64,000 bases of DNA. It comes from Fagopyrum homotropicum (lineage: Eukaryota; Streptophyta; Magnoliopsida; Caryophyllales; Polygonaceae). This document shows, in pieces, positions 23,175-34,839 of this stretch. The position numbers were made by a program, and so were the translations under genes. The stretch lies in the NCBI GenBank assembly GCA_033239125.1, contig BSWB01000001.1:114322916-114386915 (forward strand), in the 5' to 3' direction. Numbering within the stretch: position 1 is the stretch's first letter; each line of letters opens with the position of its first letter. The notes under the pieces are model-generated. The model saw nothing but the letters and a program-made list of their open reading frames with translations. It did not search any database and was not told where the DNA came from.

Positions 23175-24692
23175 TGACCGACGGTATTTCTATGGTCGTC
23201 TATACCCAATCAAAAGTAAATCCCGACTTAGCACTAAAAACAAGTATAGTGATTAAATAAGGGTCAAACCCAAGAGAGTTAAGGTGTTTTAGATGCAATT
23301 ATCGATTATAGTGACAAGTAACAAAGGGGGGTTTGGTTGAATTGATGCACACAAAAACTTATGAAAACGATTAATGCGACAAGTAAGACAATGATGGATG
23401 AATCTACACTAGGTTGATTGTAAGCATGCAATTGCTACTTTGGTGAGTTCCTTTTACAAGTTTTCAAGTAATCTCCCGTCTCGATCATATATATGTGATG
23501 AGCCAACCGGCACCAACACAACTTAACAGGTTAGTGTTCCGTAAACCTACAAGAACGAATTACAAGTTAGCTTTCAAACAAAGACTAAGGGATATAAAGA
23601 GAAGATTAAAACCATTAAACTTATCTTTATATTTGTGTTCCTTTTCTTTAAGTAATTACAACCCGTTATTACTTAAAGTTGCTACTAGATTAAAGACCTG
23701 AACCCGGAACCTATTAATCCTAGTTGTTTGCATGCACTTTAGAACCTAAGCTGATCAATCTCAAGCAATAGTAAACATGCAATTAGATAATGGAGATCAA
23801 GGAAACACAAAGTATTATTGAATGAAAACTTATATTAAAAAGAACTTACAACCAAAGTAACAACGCAGCTTCAAACCAACCCAATGTAGCAAGGGAGTTA
23901 GCAACTCATTACAAAGGTAGCAAGACAATCTAAGTGGATAATTTTTTGGCTAACAAGATGGATGATTCTAGCAATCAACCAAGGACTATTTATACTACAA
24001 AAGACACTAAATAGGAGTAAATGGCCGGCCTAAAACAGCCACCTTTAATGCCACAAGGGTGGTGTAAACAGCCGGAGTAAAGCTTCTGGCGTTAAACCGC
24101 AGAGGCGGCCTTCAGGTCCGCAGGGGCGGTGAAGGAAAAAACGCTTGATCTTCTTCATTGCCGCAGGGGCGGCTAGGTAACTCCGTTGGGGCGGATCTTC
24201 AATGCTCTTCAAACGTCTGACCCTTCGACTTCCTGACGAATCTGATGCCAAGCTGCCGGGGCGTCCCTATGTCAACGCAGGGGCGGTGACACAGCCTCTT
24301 CGTCTTCCAGCTCCCAGGTTGAGGCGCAGGGAGGGGCGCAGTGGGAGGTGCAGGGGAACTGGTCTTCGTCTCTTCAGGGCAGGTCATCGCAGGGGCGCCA
24401 AGGAGTGGCACAGGGGCGGTGACACACTTCATGGCCGGCGCTGGTGAAGGCGCAGGGAGCGCTCCGGTGTAAGGCGTCACCCGTAGGGGCGGTGGCAAGG
24501 CTCCGCTGGGGCGGTGAGGCAACAGAAGCTTTGCTTCGTGATCGATCTTCACTCCTAAGTACTTATAACTCCTTCCTTAGCTTCTTTTAGTCTTCTTCTT
24601 CTGGACCAAGGAGTTAGTAGCATAAACCGACACAAGTGCAATAAAAAGACTCTAAAAACTACCCTAAATGATAGTGATTCCATCACCTATCA
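23175..24692 (-). repeat. 5' LTR of D (1518 bp)
   Basis: Near-identical to 17516-19030; the differences are scattered, with many inside the GC-rich word array at 24095-24520. Next to the primer-binding site at 23152-23169. Confidence 0.93.
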
Positions 24693-25740
24693 CTTCTATC
24701 CCTCGTATTTTGCAAAACCGTCCTCAAATAACCGATACGTTCCTCTCCGTTGTGAGAGTACACCAAAATGTCATCAATAAGGTCTACCACCAACTGATCA
24801 AGGAAGTAGATGAAGACATTGTTCATCAACTCCTATAACGACTACTAGGACGTTCCTCAACTCAGATGACAGCACTACAACTCGTAGTGTCCATAACGGG
24901 TATGGAATGTTGTTCTATGCCCACGCTGCTCTCTCATCCTTAGCTGATAATATCCTAAGCATACAGAAATCTTAAAAACACAATTGCTTCTCTTAGTTGA
25001 TCCAACAAGTCGTCAATACGTAGCAAAGAACATGCTAGGGCGAACGAAGCCCGTCTCAATCCACTCTTCAAATTGCTTCTTCAATTTCTAACAACTCAAC
25101 AAGCCATATACCTCATAGGCCTTCTCCCCACCAGTCTCGTACCATATTTCAACACAACATCAAAGTCCTCACTCCATTGAGGCAATAGATTAGATGGTTC
25201 AGTAACACGTCTATAAGATCATAAACCACTGGAACACTCTTCAGCGTGGAACTATCTTTTTCCTTCATGGCACAACATTAAAAAAAACATCACCCTTTGG
25301 TGTTATCAACCTCGTTGCTCATACGGCACTAAAGACAACTCACCTCCTCAAAGGTCATAACCTCATAAAACCTCTACTTAGTCTATCTCATTAGAGACTA
25401 TAATAGTCCTCCTACTGCTATCTAAACCAACATGATATCTATTCGTCCACCACACACATAAAGACCTTCTCATGCACGTAAGGCATGACAAAGAAGTCTT
25501 CAAGCCATACACAAGTCCCTGAACAAAGGGAACAACCACATATCTCACGGGTACTTAAGACCCGTAACTCGTAATCCTAGAAAGGAAGATCTATCTTCTA
25601 TTGTATCCACAGTTAACTATTAACACATGCATCGAAAGACAAGAGGTGCATAGCACTCACAACAAACGAAACTCCACTAGGTAAACCATTAACAAGAATG
25701 GTACCTATAACAGCTCACGCCCGAAGCTCTACTGCATATC
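24693..25740 (-). pseudogene. Protease and N-terminal reverse transcriptase relics of E
   Basis: About 25715-25640 resembles the start of the protease (GTILVNGLP). From about 25095 to 24693 reverse transcriptase is recognisable in order: QFEEWIETGFVRPS, RIDDLLDQLREA, RYGHYE-like, then MNNVFIYFLDQLVVDLIDDILVYS with the catalytic DD intact, and YLRTVLQ. The block normally lying between FVRPS and RIDDL is largely missing. The domain is cut at 24692 by D and resumes on D's other side at 17515. Confidence 0.8.
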
Positions 25741-25741
25741 A

Positions 25742-26703
25742 TCACTCAACCTCAGACCTATGCTCCTCAGGTATCACTGAGGTCATCGTTATAGCCTCCA
25801 CTTCCACTCTTTCTGCATCGGAAAGAGGAAGGTCTTGATGAGAAGAAACACTACCTTGCTGACAAAAAGGGGCCAGATGGCCTAGTTCACCACAGGTGAA
25901 GCAAGCTATCAGTGCCATGGAGCACTCAGAGCGCGCATGATCTGGTAACCACAGTTGAGACATATACGTCTCATCCCTGTCACTAGTACGGGTGGCTCCT
26001 CTGCACTGTCCAGCTCAAAGGCTCTACCTTGAGATCTTCTAGTATCCGTGGTACTCCTACCAAGACCCTTACCTTTACTCAGCCTGGGAACGGATTCCTG
26101 AGTAGGCAAATGATATGGGACTCTCTGCTGCCCCCACGTCTGCTGCTGAGGTGTCTTTTGGCCACCTGTCGTCACACTAGTAGAAATAAAACCATGTCCT
26201 AATGTCACTCTAGTTTGCTTACAAAAAACAGCTCTGTGACCCTGTTCTACCACAGGTAAAGCAAGTCGCTGGCGATCTTGGACACTGTGGTCGTACATGT
26301 CCAGGCTTCCCACAATTACAACAAGTCCTCGTTTCACCAGAAGTTCGTGTGAAACGAGAAGTACTCAAACGTCCACAAGTCGGGCTCGTTTTGCAACCCG
26401 AATATCCAACCTCATCTTCCACTGATTCAAACCGTTGTTTCTTCTCTAATCCAGAAGCTTCAGTCGATCTCACAAATGTTGGTAAATCCGGTGTAGATCT
26501 ACCCGCTATCACCACCTCATATACTTGCTGCATATACTCTTAAAACTCGAATCTACTCATGGAGACAAGATCTGCCTCTTCAAACTCGTTCTCTGCCATA
26601 GGCAACACAGCAGCGGATACTGGTCCCTGACTTGACGCTACTGGAGGAAGAGGGGGTGTACCCCTATCTCGTCCCACTACAGATACTGCTCTAGTATGAG
26701 CCA
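25742..26703 (-). pseudogene. gag of E lacking the capsid region, with CCHC knuckles
   Basis: Starts at Met 26703 (MAHTRAVSVVGRDRG). After about 50 residues it passes almost directly (one stop near 26541) to a segment matching the end of the gag domain (EVVIAGRSTPDL, GLEKKQ), so the central capsid-like part is missing. Two CX2CX4HX4C knuckles are clear: CNCGKPGHVRPQC type at about 26260-26310 and CFTCGELGHLAPFC at about 25860-25905. A third, broken one (CLNCGYQ) is near 25950. Frames shift between the blocks. A deleted, non-functional Gag. Confidence 0.8.
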
Positions 26704-26755
26704 TCTGTAGAATATACGCGCCTAACTTATAAAGCTATATATATGCCATATGTAT

Positions 26756-26756
<1 letters not shown>

Positions 26757-26800
<44 letters not shown>
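26757..26800. repeat. (TA)n microsatellite in the leader of E
   Basis: About 44 bases of uninterrupted TA dinucleotide between the primer site and the gag start on the minus strand. Confidence 0.95.
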
Positions 26801-26801
<1 letters not shown>

Positions 26802-26970
26802 ACACTGTCGAGATCGTCAGATGGGGGACGACTTCTGTACATACTATCCCAAAACATATGTACTCGCTTTAAAACCAAAATCCTTTACAAAGTCAGACTC
26901 CATGTGGGTTCTGTTTATTTATCCACTCTACCTTTATTGCAGATAGCAAGTGCCATTGTTGTCAACCTAA

Positions 26971-26983
26971 GGCTCTGATACCA
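26971..26983 (-). promoter_or_regulatory. Primer-binding site of E, tRNA-iMet type
   Basis: Minus strand reads TGGTATCAGAGCC, the standard plant initiator-Met primer site, just inside the 5' LTR. Confidence 0.9.
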
Positions 26984-26987
26984 ACTC

Positions 26988-29114
26988 TGTAACACCCCAA
27001 ATCCACGGGACTTGGAGTGTCACATTGGGCTAGAATCTCACAATGGATTCTGACCCAAGCCTGACAACAAGTTCACTCGATCTTACAACAAGGCATAGGT
27101 AGATTAAAACCAAATACATAAAAGCTGTATATGATACATCAAAAGAGTTTAAAAACTTCAAGCCGAGTACAAAACAACATCATAAACCATAACCACAAAA
27201 GATACCCCATCCCACGCATCCTAATGTACACAAGTCCTCGGCTGGTCAAACCATCTGGCTCACCTTGTAGTCTTCCTAACCTGCATATCAACTACAACAC
27301 GGTATACACCGTTAGCTACAGTAATGAAAAGTATGAAGGTAATAGCACAACCACACATCAACATCTCATACATGCAATGCCACACACATTCATTTATTAT
27401 CTTTCATTACGTTATTCCATTACTAATTCAACTTCTTTTGTAACACGAGGAACCTAAAGAACCTCGTCCCTTTCCCCTTTTTACACAGAAGTTTGCATGG
27501 GGGTGATCATCACTCGTCCCCCCTGTGTTACTGCCTTCCAGGCACCTCCTTCTAACCAGCAGGCGGAGACCGGTGGTTACCGCCCGTTATAATACACTTG
27601 GGCCAAATAAATGTAATAAATGGTCATCCTAGTCCGGTTTAGGTTATAAATGCACAATCATATGAACACACACAACCATGACAATCATACAATCCACAAC
27701 TGCACACTAAGTAAGTCTTATGGACTTACCTGATATACTCGTAACCTGTACCACGTCACAGCTTCCCCTTGGGGAAGTAATCAACGCCTGCAATAGCAAG
27801 GCACACACAATCACATACTGCAAAGGTTAGGAGACTCGTCTCACTAACCACAACCAAACTATATCTCAAATATAAACCTCATATCTTCAACACATTCATA
27901 AATGCCTAAGGCATATCCTCAACATAACATCTCATCATACTCGTACACATACTAAACCTTAAAGCCATAACCGATATCCATTACATCATCATGATCCTAA
28001 ACTCATTCTGACACCTAGCATGCATCTAATTAGTATTCCTCAATCTCAAATTTAATTCTAATTTAATTAATTAACCTTTAATTAATTAATTAAATTTCAC
28101 CAGAATAAGGTTTTGCCTGCAGGCCATTTCTAAACCCACCTGTCATCATATTTCATCAAACAAACAACCCATAACACCAGAATAATATAATGATCATAAT
28201 GGAATTTCTAATTATCCATTTTGAAAAGTCTAAGGTCAATTTAGGCCAAATCGAAATACGGAAAATGAATAAATTCCTAACTTATTCGTTACTAACCCGA
28301 TTGACGATCTGAAAGAAGATTCGGAATCACAACGACGCAGGCTACGCATGTACAACATCAAATTCACCGGAATCTGAGCGACGGAACTGTCCTGGTAACA
28401 TATATGCTCGACCAGGTCTTCATCTGCTCAGAAATGCAAGAACTTGGTACCGATATGAAGAGAATGAAGAGAGGAATTCAGAAACTCAAACGGAATTGAA
28501 ATCGGATTAGAAACGTAGAGTAGATCTGAGTTTGAAGTTTGAGAGAAATTAGAGCTTTTACGAGGAAACGTGAAAGGAAATGAATTAATAAACGATTTTC
28601 CGCTATTTATAGTGAAGTCGATAATTATCCTTTAGCGAAATCGATAATTATCCTTTAACCGATCCAATGGCGGGTTTAACCCCCTTCTCCAAACTTCTCG
28701 AAATTGGAACAATAAATCTTGAATAATGTAGGGATAATTATCCCACAATTGCCTCGGAAAACGTGTATTCCTAAGCCGTCTTTCTTAGCCGTTAAGAAAC
28801 GAAATAGCGACTCTTTTGGCCGTTTTGTCTTTCCATGTTATTTCATATCTAGGACATGTTCGATGTCCTGATCATTTCTCTCAATTGCATTTTTATTAAT
28901 TGGAGCTCCCAAATGCTCCAAATAATACCGGAGGGTAAAAATATTTACCCGGGGAAAAAAGTGAAAATTTCACCATAAGCCCAAAATTACGCCAGGAACA
29001 TAACGGTGGGACTTATACTCAACACTTACGCAATCTTTGCGAGTTATATGTCAATTTCTATCACTGATTAAGTTAATCAACACTAATTAGAATTCGGAAA
29101 TCCTAGCTATTACA
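26988..29114 (-). repeat. 5' LTR of E (2127 bp)
   Basis: Nearly the same sequence as 12731-14853. It is followed on the plus strand by the GGAGC duplication and preceded by the tRNA-iMet primer site four bases away. It keeps the donor hairpin and acceptor-like block (27729 and 27292). Confidence 0.92.
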
Positions 29115-29119
29115 GGAGC

Positions 29120-30749
29120 CGCCCCTGCGGCAGGGCGAACCGCCCCTGCGGTTTCTCCATAGATCGCGCCGATCTGATTTTTCGTCCGTTTTATTTCTTT
29201 CCATAGATAGAAGATTCAATGTTCAATCTTATGGGCCGGCTTTCCTATGATCTTCTAACCTTAAAGACGTCCTTCCTCCTATCTTTTCTCACCGCTTCCT
29301 ATAAATCCCTTCTTTCTTTTCCATTTTCGGTTTCTTGCATACGTTTCCCTTTAACCTCGAAAGTTACAGCCTTTCTTCCTTGTGATCTCTTGTTGGATGT
29401 GTAAGTCTCCTCCATCCTTGTTTCTTCCTCATGTTCATGAGTTGTTGCATGCCTTTCCCTTCTGTTTTGCTTTCTCCTTTCGTTCTTCCTTTTCTTCTTC
29501 ACAAGAATCAAGCTTGAGCCTTGATTCTTGTTGGACTTTCCGTTTTGTTTCGTTGATGTACACAGGCTCCATTGTTTGAGTTGTGACGTGTGTGTGGTTT
29601 GATAGAAGCAAGCTTTGGCCTTTGTTGAGTTCCTTGTTGTTGAAGGCGTCGACAATCGCTTTTTGTCACGCCGCCGCCTCCGCGCCTACACAAACCCCCC
29701 CCCCCCCCCCCGCGGAATTTGCCCAGTGCCTTCCCCATGTCCTGTCCAACCGCCCCGTTGTTTTTTCTGCAAAGTTGTCTTTGGTGAGCTGCTTCCTTCC
29801 TTGCTTTCCTCGTTCCTTCCTTTGGCTTGTGTTGATGTTGTTGACCCTTCTTGATCTGTAAGACTAAGGTTGAGATCTTAGCTTGTGGAGATCTCTTAGA
29901 GATCATTGAAACTAGAAGTTAGAGACTATTAGCATTCGTTTCGTTCCTGATTCGTTATGCCTTGTTGAGCAGGCTTTCTGTCCTTCTTTCCTGTGGGAAA
30001 CTGAGTTGTTTGTTGACCTTTTGAGTTACCTTCGAGTGAGGTAAGTCCCTTGGACTTACTTAGCTTCATTTCGTATATTGGTTTGAGTGTATTTGGCTTG
30101 TTTGTGTTGTTATTGTTGTTATAACGAATAACTGGACTAGGATTGACCTTTATAACCGTAATTGGCCCAAAGTATATGATCATCGAGATTAGAAGGTTCT
30201 CTTGCAACCCAGGCCCGTAGGTAACGGATAGTATTGATCTATTCCTGTTGGTAGACGGGAGCGGAGGCAAGTTTCGGGAGATTCTTGTGTGACAAAAGAA
30301 GTTGAATTAGTAATGGATAACTTAATGAAAATAATAACCGGTTGAGTGCGAGCATGCTATATGTTTATATTACCTTATGTGTGTTTGTGCATTTACTGTC
30401 TTTCTGATATGTAGAATGTTAGCTAACGGTTTATACCGATGTTGTAGATGTTCCGTGGGTTAGGGATGCTGCTAAGTGATCCGGACGGTATGGTCAGCCG
30501 GGGTTCCCGTACATTATAGAACGGGATCGGGTTTATATTTCTGTTGTTGTTCTTTTCCTTCTATTTTGAACTTGGTTGCGAGTCTTTTACGTTTTCTTTG
30601 TTTAAACCTTGGTTTTACTATAAGTTTTGGTTTTCATTTATTTGTGTCTTGTTGTACGATTTGTTGTGTCATTGTTGCTCTGAGGGTCGGGACCTATTGT
30701 AAGGTCCTACCCCGTAACGCTTCGAGTTCTCAAAACTTTGGGTGTTACA
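29120..30749 (+). repeat. Main part of solo LTR G
   Basis: Ends GGGTGTTACA at 30749 and is flanked by the CTTAA duplication shared with 12688-12692. No internal domain is left, so G is a solo LTR of about 1.67 kb once E is subtracted. It contains paired CCGCCCCTGCGG words at 29119-29153, a C-run at 29696-29711, the donor hairpin (30039-30059), the acceptor-like block (30418-30447) and the GGTCAGCCGGGG block (30492 on). Confidence 0.85.
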
Positions 30750-30855
30750 CTTAAACGGGCCGAGCATTTTGCTTACCCTAACCCGTTGCGACACTATATT
30801 TTACGTAAAATCCAAATTACAATTCACATCTCAATCCAAAAAAATCTCGTAAAAT

Positions 30856-30966
30856 ATGTCAAAATTTTCCGAAGAGATCGAAGTTGAGTCCGATGGTAAA
30901 AGCATAAATCTTCCGTTCGATGAAAAGAAGTATAGCGATCCAAATGAGCTTCTTACACATATGGAA
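30856..30966 (+). CDS. Candidate orphan first exon, unknown function
   Basis: An ATG opens 37 codons (MSKFSEEIEVESDGKSINLP, then an acidic/basic helix ending LLTHME) and stops at a perfect donor GAA|GTAAGT. The sequence upstream (30755-30855) looks like a leader. The frame would hit a stop 20 bases into the intron. I do not recognise the protein. Candidate downstream exons could be in 31,700-32,250, but no continuous frame joins them. The solo LTR G ends about 105 bases upstream, so the promoter was probably displaced. Confidence 0.3.
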
Positions 30967-31412
30967 GTAAGTATATTATTTCATTAACGGGATTGTTATC
31001 TTCCTTTTTTGTCATTTTATTTCCTAGTTTTAAGCATGGTAGAATTGAGAATCGAAATCGTAGAATTAATACTTTTATGAATTATTCTTCTTGGTGACCT
31101 TCAAGTTTGGACTTTTTCTCTCTCTTGATATCCACAAGTTGTTAAGTTTTCTCTTGACATCCTCCTAGTTTAATTCGTTTTCCCCTTCTATCCATTCTTT
31201 ATATATTATATTGAAAATTCAATTATAAAATATAAAACTGAAAAATAAATTTAAAACTATTTATGACCTCAATAAATTTAAACTAATTAATAGTATAATA
31301 GAAGTATTTTATATATATTTTGTAAATTTAAAAAATCTAAAAGAGTTAATTTAAATCTAATTTTTAACTATTTAATATAGTATCCATAAAATAGAAGTCA
31401 ATAAAGTATTGG

Positions 31413-31592
31413 GCAATTTTGGTAACTAGGCCTTTTTGAAAAATATAGTAGTAACTAGATTTTTTAATGCTTCAATTAAGTAAATATACCCCAACCTTTT
31501 GTATTTATTCTCAAACTTTACACACTCTTCTCTCAAGGGGTACATTTACTAAACACAAAATTAGAAAAAGCCTACTAAACCAAATTGTTTCA
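31413..31592. mobile_element. Small MITE, copy 1
   Basis: About 180 bp whose ends are inverted: left 'TTTAATGCTTCAATTAAGTAAATATACCCC', right (complement) 'TTTCTAATTTTGTGTTTAGTAAATGTACCCC'. A close copy lies at 51706-51886, and the same end sequence caps the foldback element at 46541 and 48606. No coding capacity. Confidence 0.65.
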
Positions 31593-31699
31593 AAAAAAGT
31601 ATTTCATGAGTTGAAGCATATTTTGTACATGTTACATATAAAGAACAATATTGGAAATAGAGCGGGTGTCGTTTGTGCGATGTAAGGAATTACAAGCCG

Positions 31700-32250
31700 T
31701 CTTCACATCCTAGTGTCATGCCTTGTTCGAGTCGAGATGTTGATCCCAATATCGTTTTGCATTTTTGGGTACTCGGTGAATATGGTATTGGTCATAAGCA
31801 AATCATGGTTGATAGACGGGGTTCCTCCAACTCTAATGGCGGATTTTGACTTCGAACAGTGTCACGCTTCATGTCCGGGGCCGGCAGTGAGCCCTTTTGG
31901 CACCGTCGCCATGAATTCTCTTAAGAAGGTTGCTTCCCTCTCATTTCACCTACGGATTATTTTCCTCTTCTCATTACTAATATGTTCTTCATACGGCACC
32001 TGAGAAATGGAGGCTAATCAAGGCTCATGGTATGGCTTGTAGACGCTGCACTTGCTTCCGGTAAAATCTATGAAGGGGAAGGCTTTAACTACATCAAGGA
32101 TGTTAAGTTGGAGGAAGTCAACGCTCTTCACTATAACATTATGTGACTATTGGATCTGAATGTACAGCTTCCCGTGATCGTCTTCTGGAGAAGCGGTTTG
32201 TAAACGCCCTTAATCCATCTGATCTTCTAGTTGATAACTTGGTTAGTGAA
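31700..32250 (+). pseudogene. Broken coding-like fragments of unknown origin
   Basis: Short open pieces in different frames: 31713-32003 (FDFEQCHASCPGP...), about 32039-32145 (AALASGKIYEGEGFNYIKDVKLEEVNALHYNIM) and about 32160-32250 (SRDRLLEKRFVNALNPSDLLVDNL). The middle piece has a loose likeness to a cystatin-type strand pattern. Not enough for a family call. Stops lie between the pieces. Confidence 0.25.
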
Positions 32251-32859
32251 TTCTGACATCTTAAGTTGTCATTTGTGTACAGTAACATCAGTCAGCTAGG
32301 TGGTGATACTCAAATAGCACTTTCCATATATGGCTCATTCCACATCAAGGATTATATCAATGCCTAGAAAATCAGGTAGTGATTACTTATCATAGCCTCA
32401 TAAATCTTTTGATCCTAGTAGTTATCAACCATACTGTTATCTCACAAGAGTAGACAGATGCAACTCCATATGAAGATTTTCTCACAGGCAGACTTCATTG
32501 TTACACCAACCACTGTATTAATTTGTTTAAAAATAAAGATTTGTTGTCCAAAAAATAGGTTCGTTGGAACAAAATAAAAAGTTACGTACAATCTCTCAAT
32601 CACAAGCTGTTAGTTTACTTAAAAAAAAAGATTTTTTGGCTTAAAAATAAAGATTTATTGGCCAAAAAATTGGGGGTGCTCCATTTGATTACTGCTTTCA
32701 CAACGCGTCACGTCATCCCAATATGCACTCTCTTTTAGTATGCATAATAGATATAACTGGTTGTTAAACTTAATTCTAGTAATGTTATAATTCCGTACAA
32801 AGTAGTTTATTGTGCAATAAAAATTACTAAAAGGGAAAATTTTACAACTTCAAAGATTC

Positions 32860-33240
32860 ATTAAGAGGGGTATCACGGACACCGCGATGGATTTCGTAAA
32901 CGTACGACGGTTACGGAATCCGTGATCACAGTCACGGATTCCGTAACCGTAAATTTTTTCTTTTTTTCTGACATCACGGTTACGGGTTCCGTAACCGTGA
33001 TGGTGTCAGATTTTTTTTCATGTTAGAATTCACATAAAAAAATTATCACGAATCCGGAACCCGTAATCGTGATGATTTTCTTCACTTTTTAAAAATTTTT
33101 TGGATAGAATTCACAAAGAAAATCATCACGGTTATGGATGTCTAACCGTGAAAATGTTGTCACAAATTCAGAACCCGTAATCATTACGGTTACGAAATCC
33201 GTAACCGCCGTGTATTTGTAAATTCCATTGTCGTGTGTTT
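32860..33240. repeat. Array of near-perfect palindromes, CACGGTTACGG word
   Basis: At least six variants of TCACGGTTACGG-N3-CCGTAACCGTGA. The best has 12-bp arms with a 3-bp centre (about 32974-33000). Others are at 32926-32951, 33048-33074, 33124-33150 and 33180-33212. No coding frame. The remainder to about 33490 is repetitive ('GGGGATTCC', 'GGAATTCCGAC'). Confidence 0.85.
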
Positions 33241-33489
33241 ACGACTTCCGTTCATAAATGAGAATTTCGTTGGAGGGCTTTTGATTGGAGATTATTTTTG
33301 TATGGGGATTCCATCAAGGTAATCCAACACGTTTATTCCAAATTGAGGTGTTCTGCTATGGGGAATTCCGACTTGGACATTTCGATGGAGAATTTCACTT
33401 TAACATTCGGATGGAGGAAATATTGACAAGGGTTATTTTCTATCCCAGGTATTTTGAAGGGGTAATATCAACTAAGGGATTTTGACCTA

Positions 33490-34671
33490 TGTGTCCCGAT
33501 CGGAGTTATTCTAACGGAGGAATTCCGACCGAGATTTCGTCCGAATGTATTTTGACAAGTAATTTTGACTTGAGAGAATTGCTACGCCTTTCGATACTAA
33601 TATATTCCGTGCTTCCGCCTAAGAGGCACGACCGTCAAGTGACACGTCTTGTCTTGGACCTCTGTTTTATACCTTTAACCTTTCATTCCGACCTTTTCGT
33701 GAAGCGTGAAAAAAATTCTTTAGCACAATTAATTGTTTTAACACCTTATCATTTATGTATATAACTGACATGTTTTAATATCACATATAATTTCTGGTAT
33801 AAAAAATTACGTCACATAACTTTCACATAAGAATGTGCTCAAGGTTCACTTTACATACATGAGGTAATTTTACAATTGATACGCAATAATTAGATGAAAC
33901 CGACAACAAATTATTAAAAATGTATAAAATAAATAAGATCAAATTAGCTAAGTAAGTCTTTTTGAGATTTCTCTTTAGTAACTAGACTCATGGTATAAAT
34001 ATGTTTAGTAAATGTACCCTTAATCAAACCCCTTACCTTCGAACTTCAATTTAATGAAAGTGGTAAATATTGAGAGGGTACACAAACCTAATGGAAATAA
34101 AAAATGACATATTTGACCAAATTCTTTCAATAAATAATATATAAATTTTTTTATTTAATTAATATTAAATTAATATTGCATATTTAACCAATCTCATACA
34201 TGGGTATTCACTACTTTTTGATATTAAAAAAATGCTATTATGGTGATGTAAAAATCTGCTGGGCTGAAGAATTGGTGTTTATGGATCTGCTGGAAGGAGA
34301 AGCCACGCCTGGGCCTGGTGATGCACACTGCACGCATCAGAAGTTGATCATCGAAGGGGATAATATGCCTATAATAAACTCCACCCTTCTCCCATTTGCT
34401 TATCTTATTGACTTCTTTGGCCCCCAAAGTCATGGATGACAAAAAGTTTGAGAGAATAGTGTCTATGTATAATGATGTCACCTAGTTTATTCTCACATAC
34501 ATGTATGTGTATACTATATAGATTTGGTTTATGATGTCACCTAGTTTTGTATTGTTTTGTGTTGATTTTGATGTGGATGCCTATACACGAGTCTTGTTTG
34601 CATTGTTAGGGATTCAGAATCTTATTTGGTGGGTTTTCATAAAGACTGACTGGGTCGACTGAGAGCTAACG
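33490..34671. other. AT-rich intergenic, with a diverged MITE fragment
   Basis: 33960-34080 contains 'TTTAGTAAATGTACCC' and 'TTTAATGAAAGTGGTAAA', which match the ends of the foldback element at 46541-48606. A short plus frame 34200-34439 includes KLIIEGDNMPIIN, faintly like the RNase H-like (RVT_3) core. No gene is claimed. Confidence 0.35.
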
Positions 34672-34839
34672 TGTAATATCCAGAAAATTTAATTCCATTT
34701 ATAATACCGAGTCAAACCAGATTTCGACTCGCGATCATTTTGATGATACCCAGGATTCTCTACCGACATAAATTTGTATCATTTTATGTAAGTTTGACTC
34801 ACATAAAATGATGGAGTTCCAAACCCTAACCTAAGTCAT

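Larger units (their letters stand above)
17516..24692 (-). mobile_element. Non-autonomous Athila/Tat-like element D, complete, target duplication CTTCT
   Basis: LTRs 17516-19030 and 23175-24692 are nearly identical and begin TGACCGACGG, ending CACCTATCA. The 5-bp duplication CTTCT is at 17511-17515 and 24693-24697. Internal region 19031-23174 has a tRNA-Asp-type primer site, gag, a GC-rich word array and an Athila ORF1-like frame. No protease, reverse transcriptase, RNase H or integrase is visible. It is the youngest element of its nest. Confidence 0.93.
12731..29114 (-). mobile_element. Tekay/Del-type chromovirus E, complete with target duplication, split by D
   Basis: Two LTRs in the same orientation (12731-14853 and 26988-29114), a tRNA-iMet primer site (26971-26983), gag, protease, reverse transcriptase, RNase H and integrase relics, a tract before the 3' LTR, and a perfect 5-bp duplication GGAGC (12726-12730 and 29115-29119). 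Without D the element is about 9.2 kb. The two LTRs differ by about a dozen bases in their first 180 (by eye) and less elsewhere, yet pol is riddled with breaks and gag lacks its capsid part. It therefore probably moved using proteins from another copy. Confidence 0.93.

Noticed and set aside
29696..29711. C-run as a possible gap or assembly artefact
   Set aside because: Could be a real homopolymer in LTR G; length may be uncertain, but the flanking sequence reads through as expected for the LTR.
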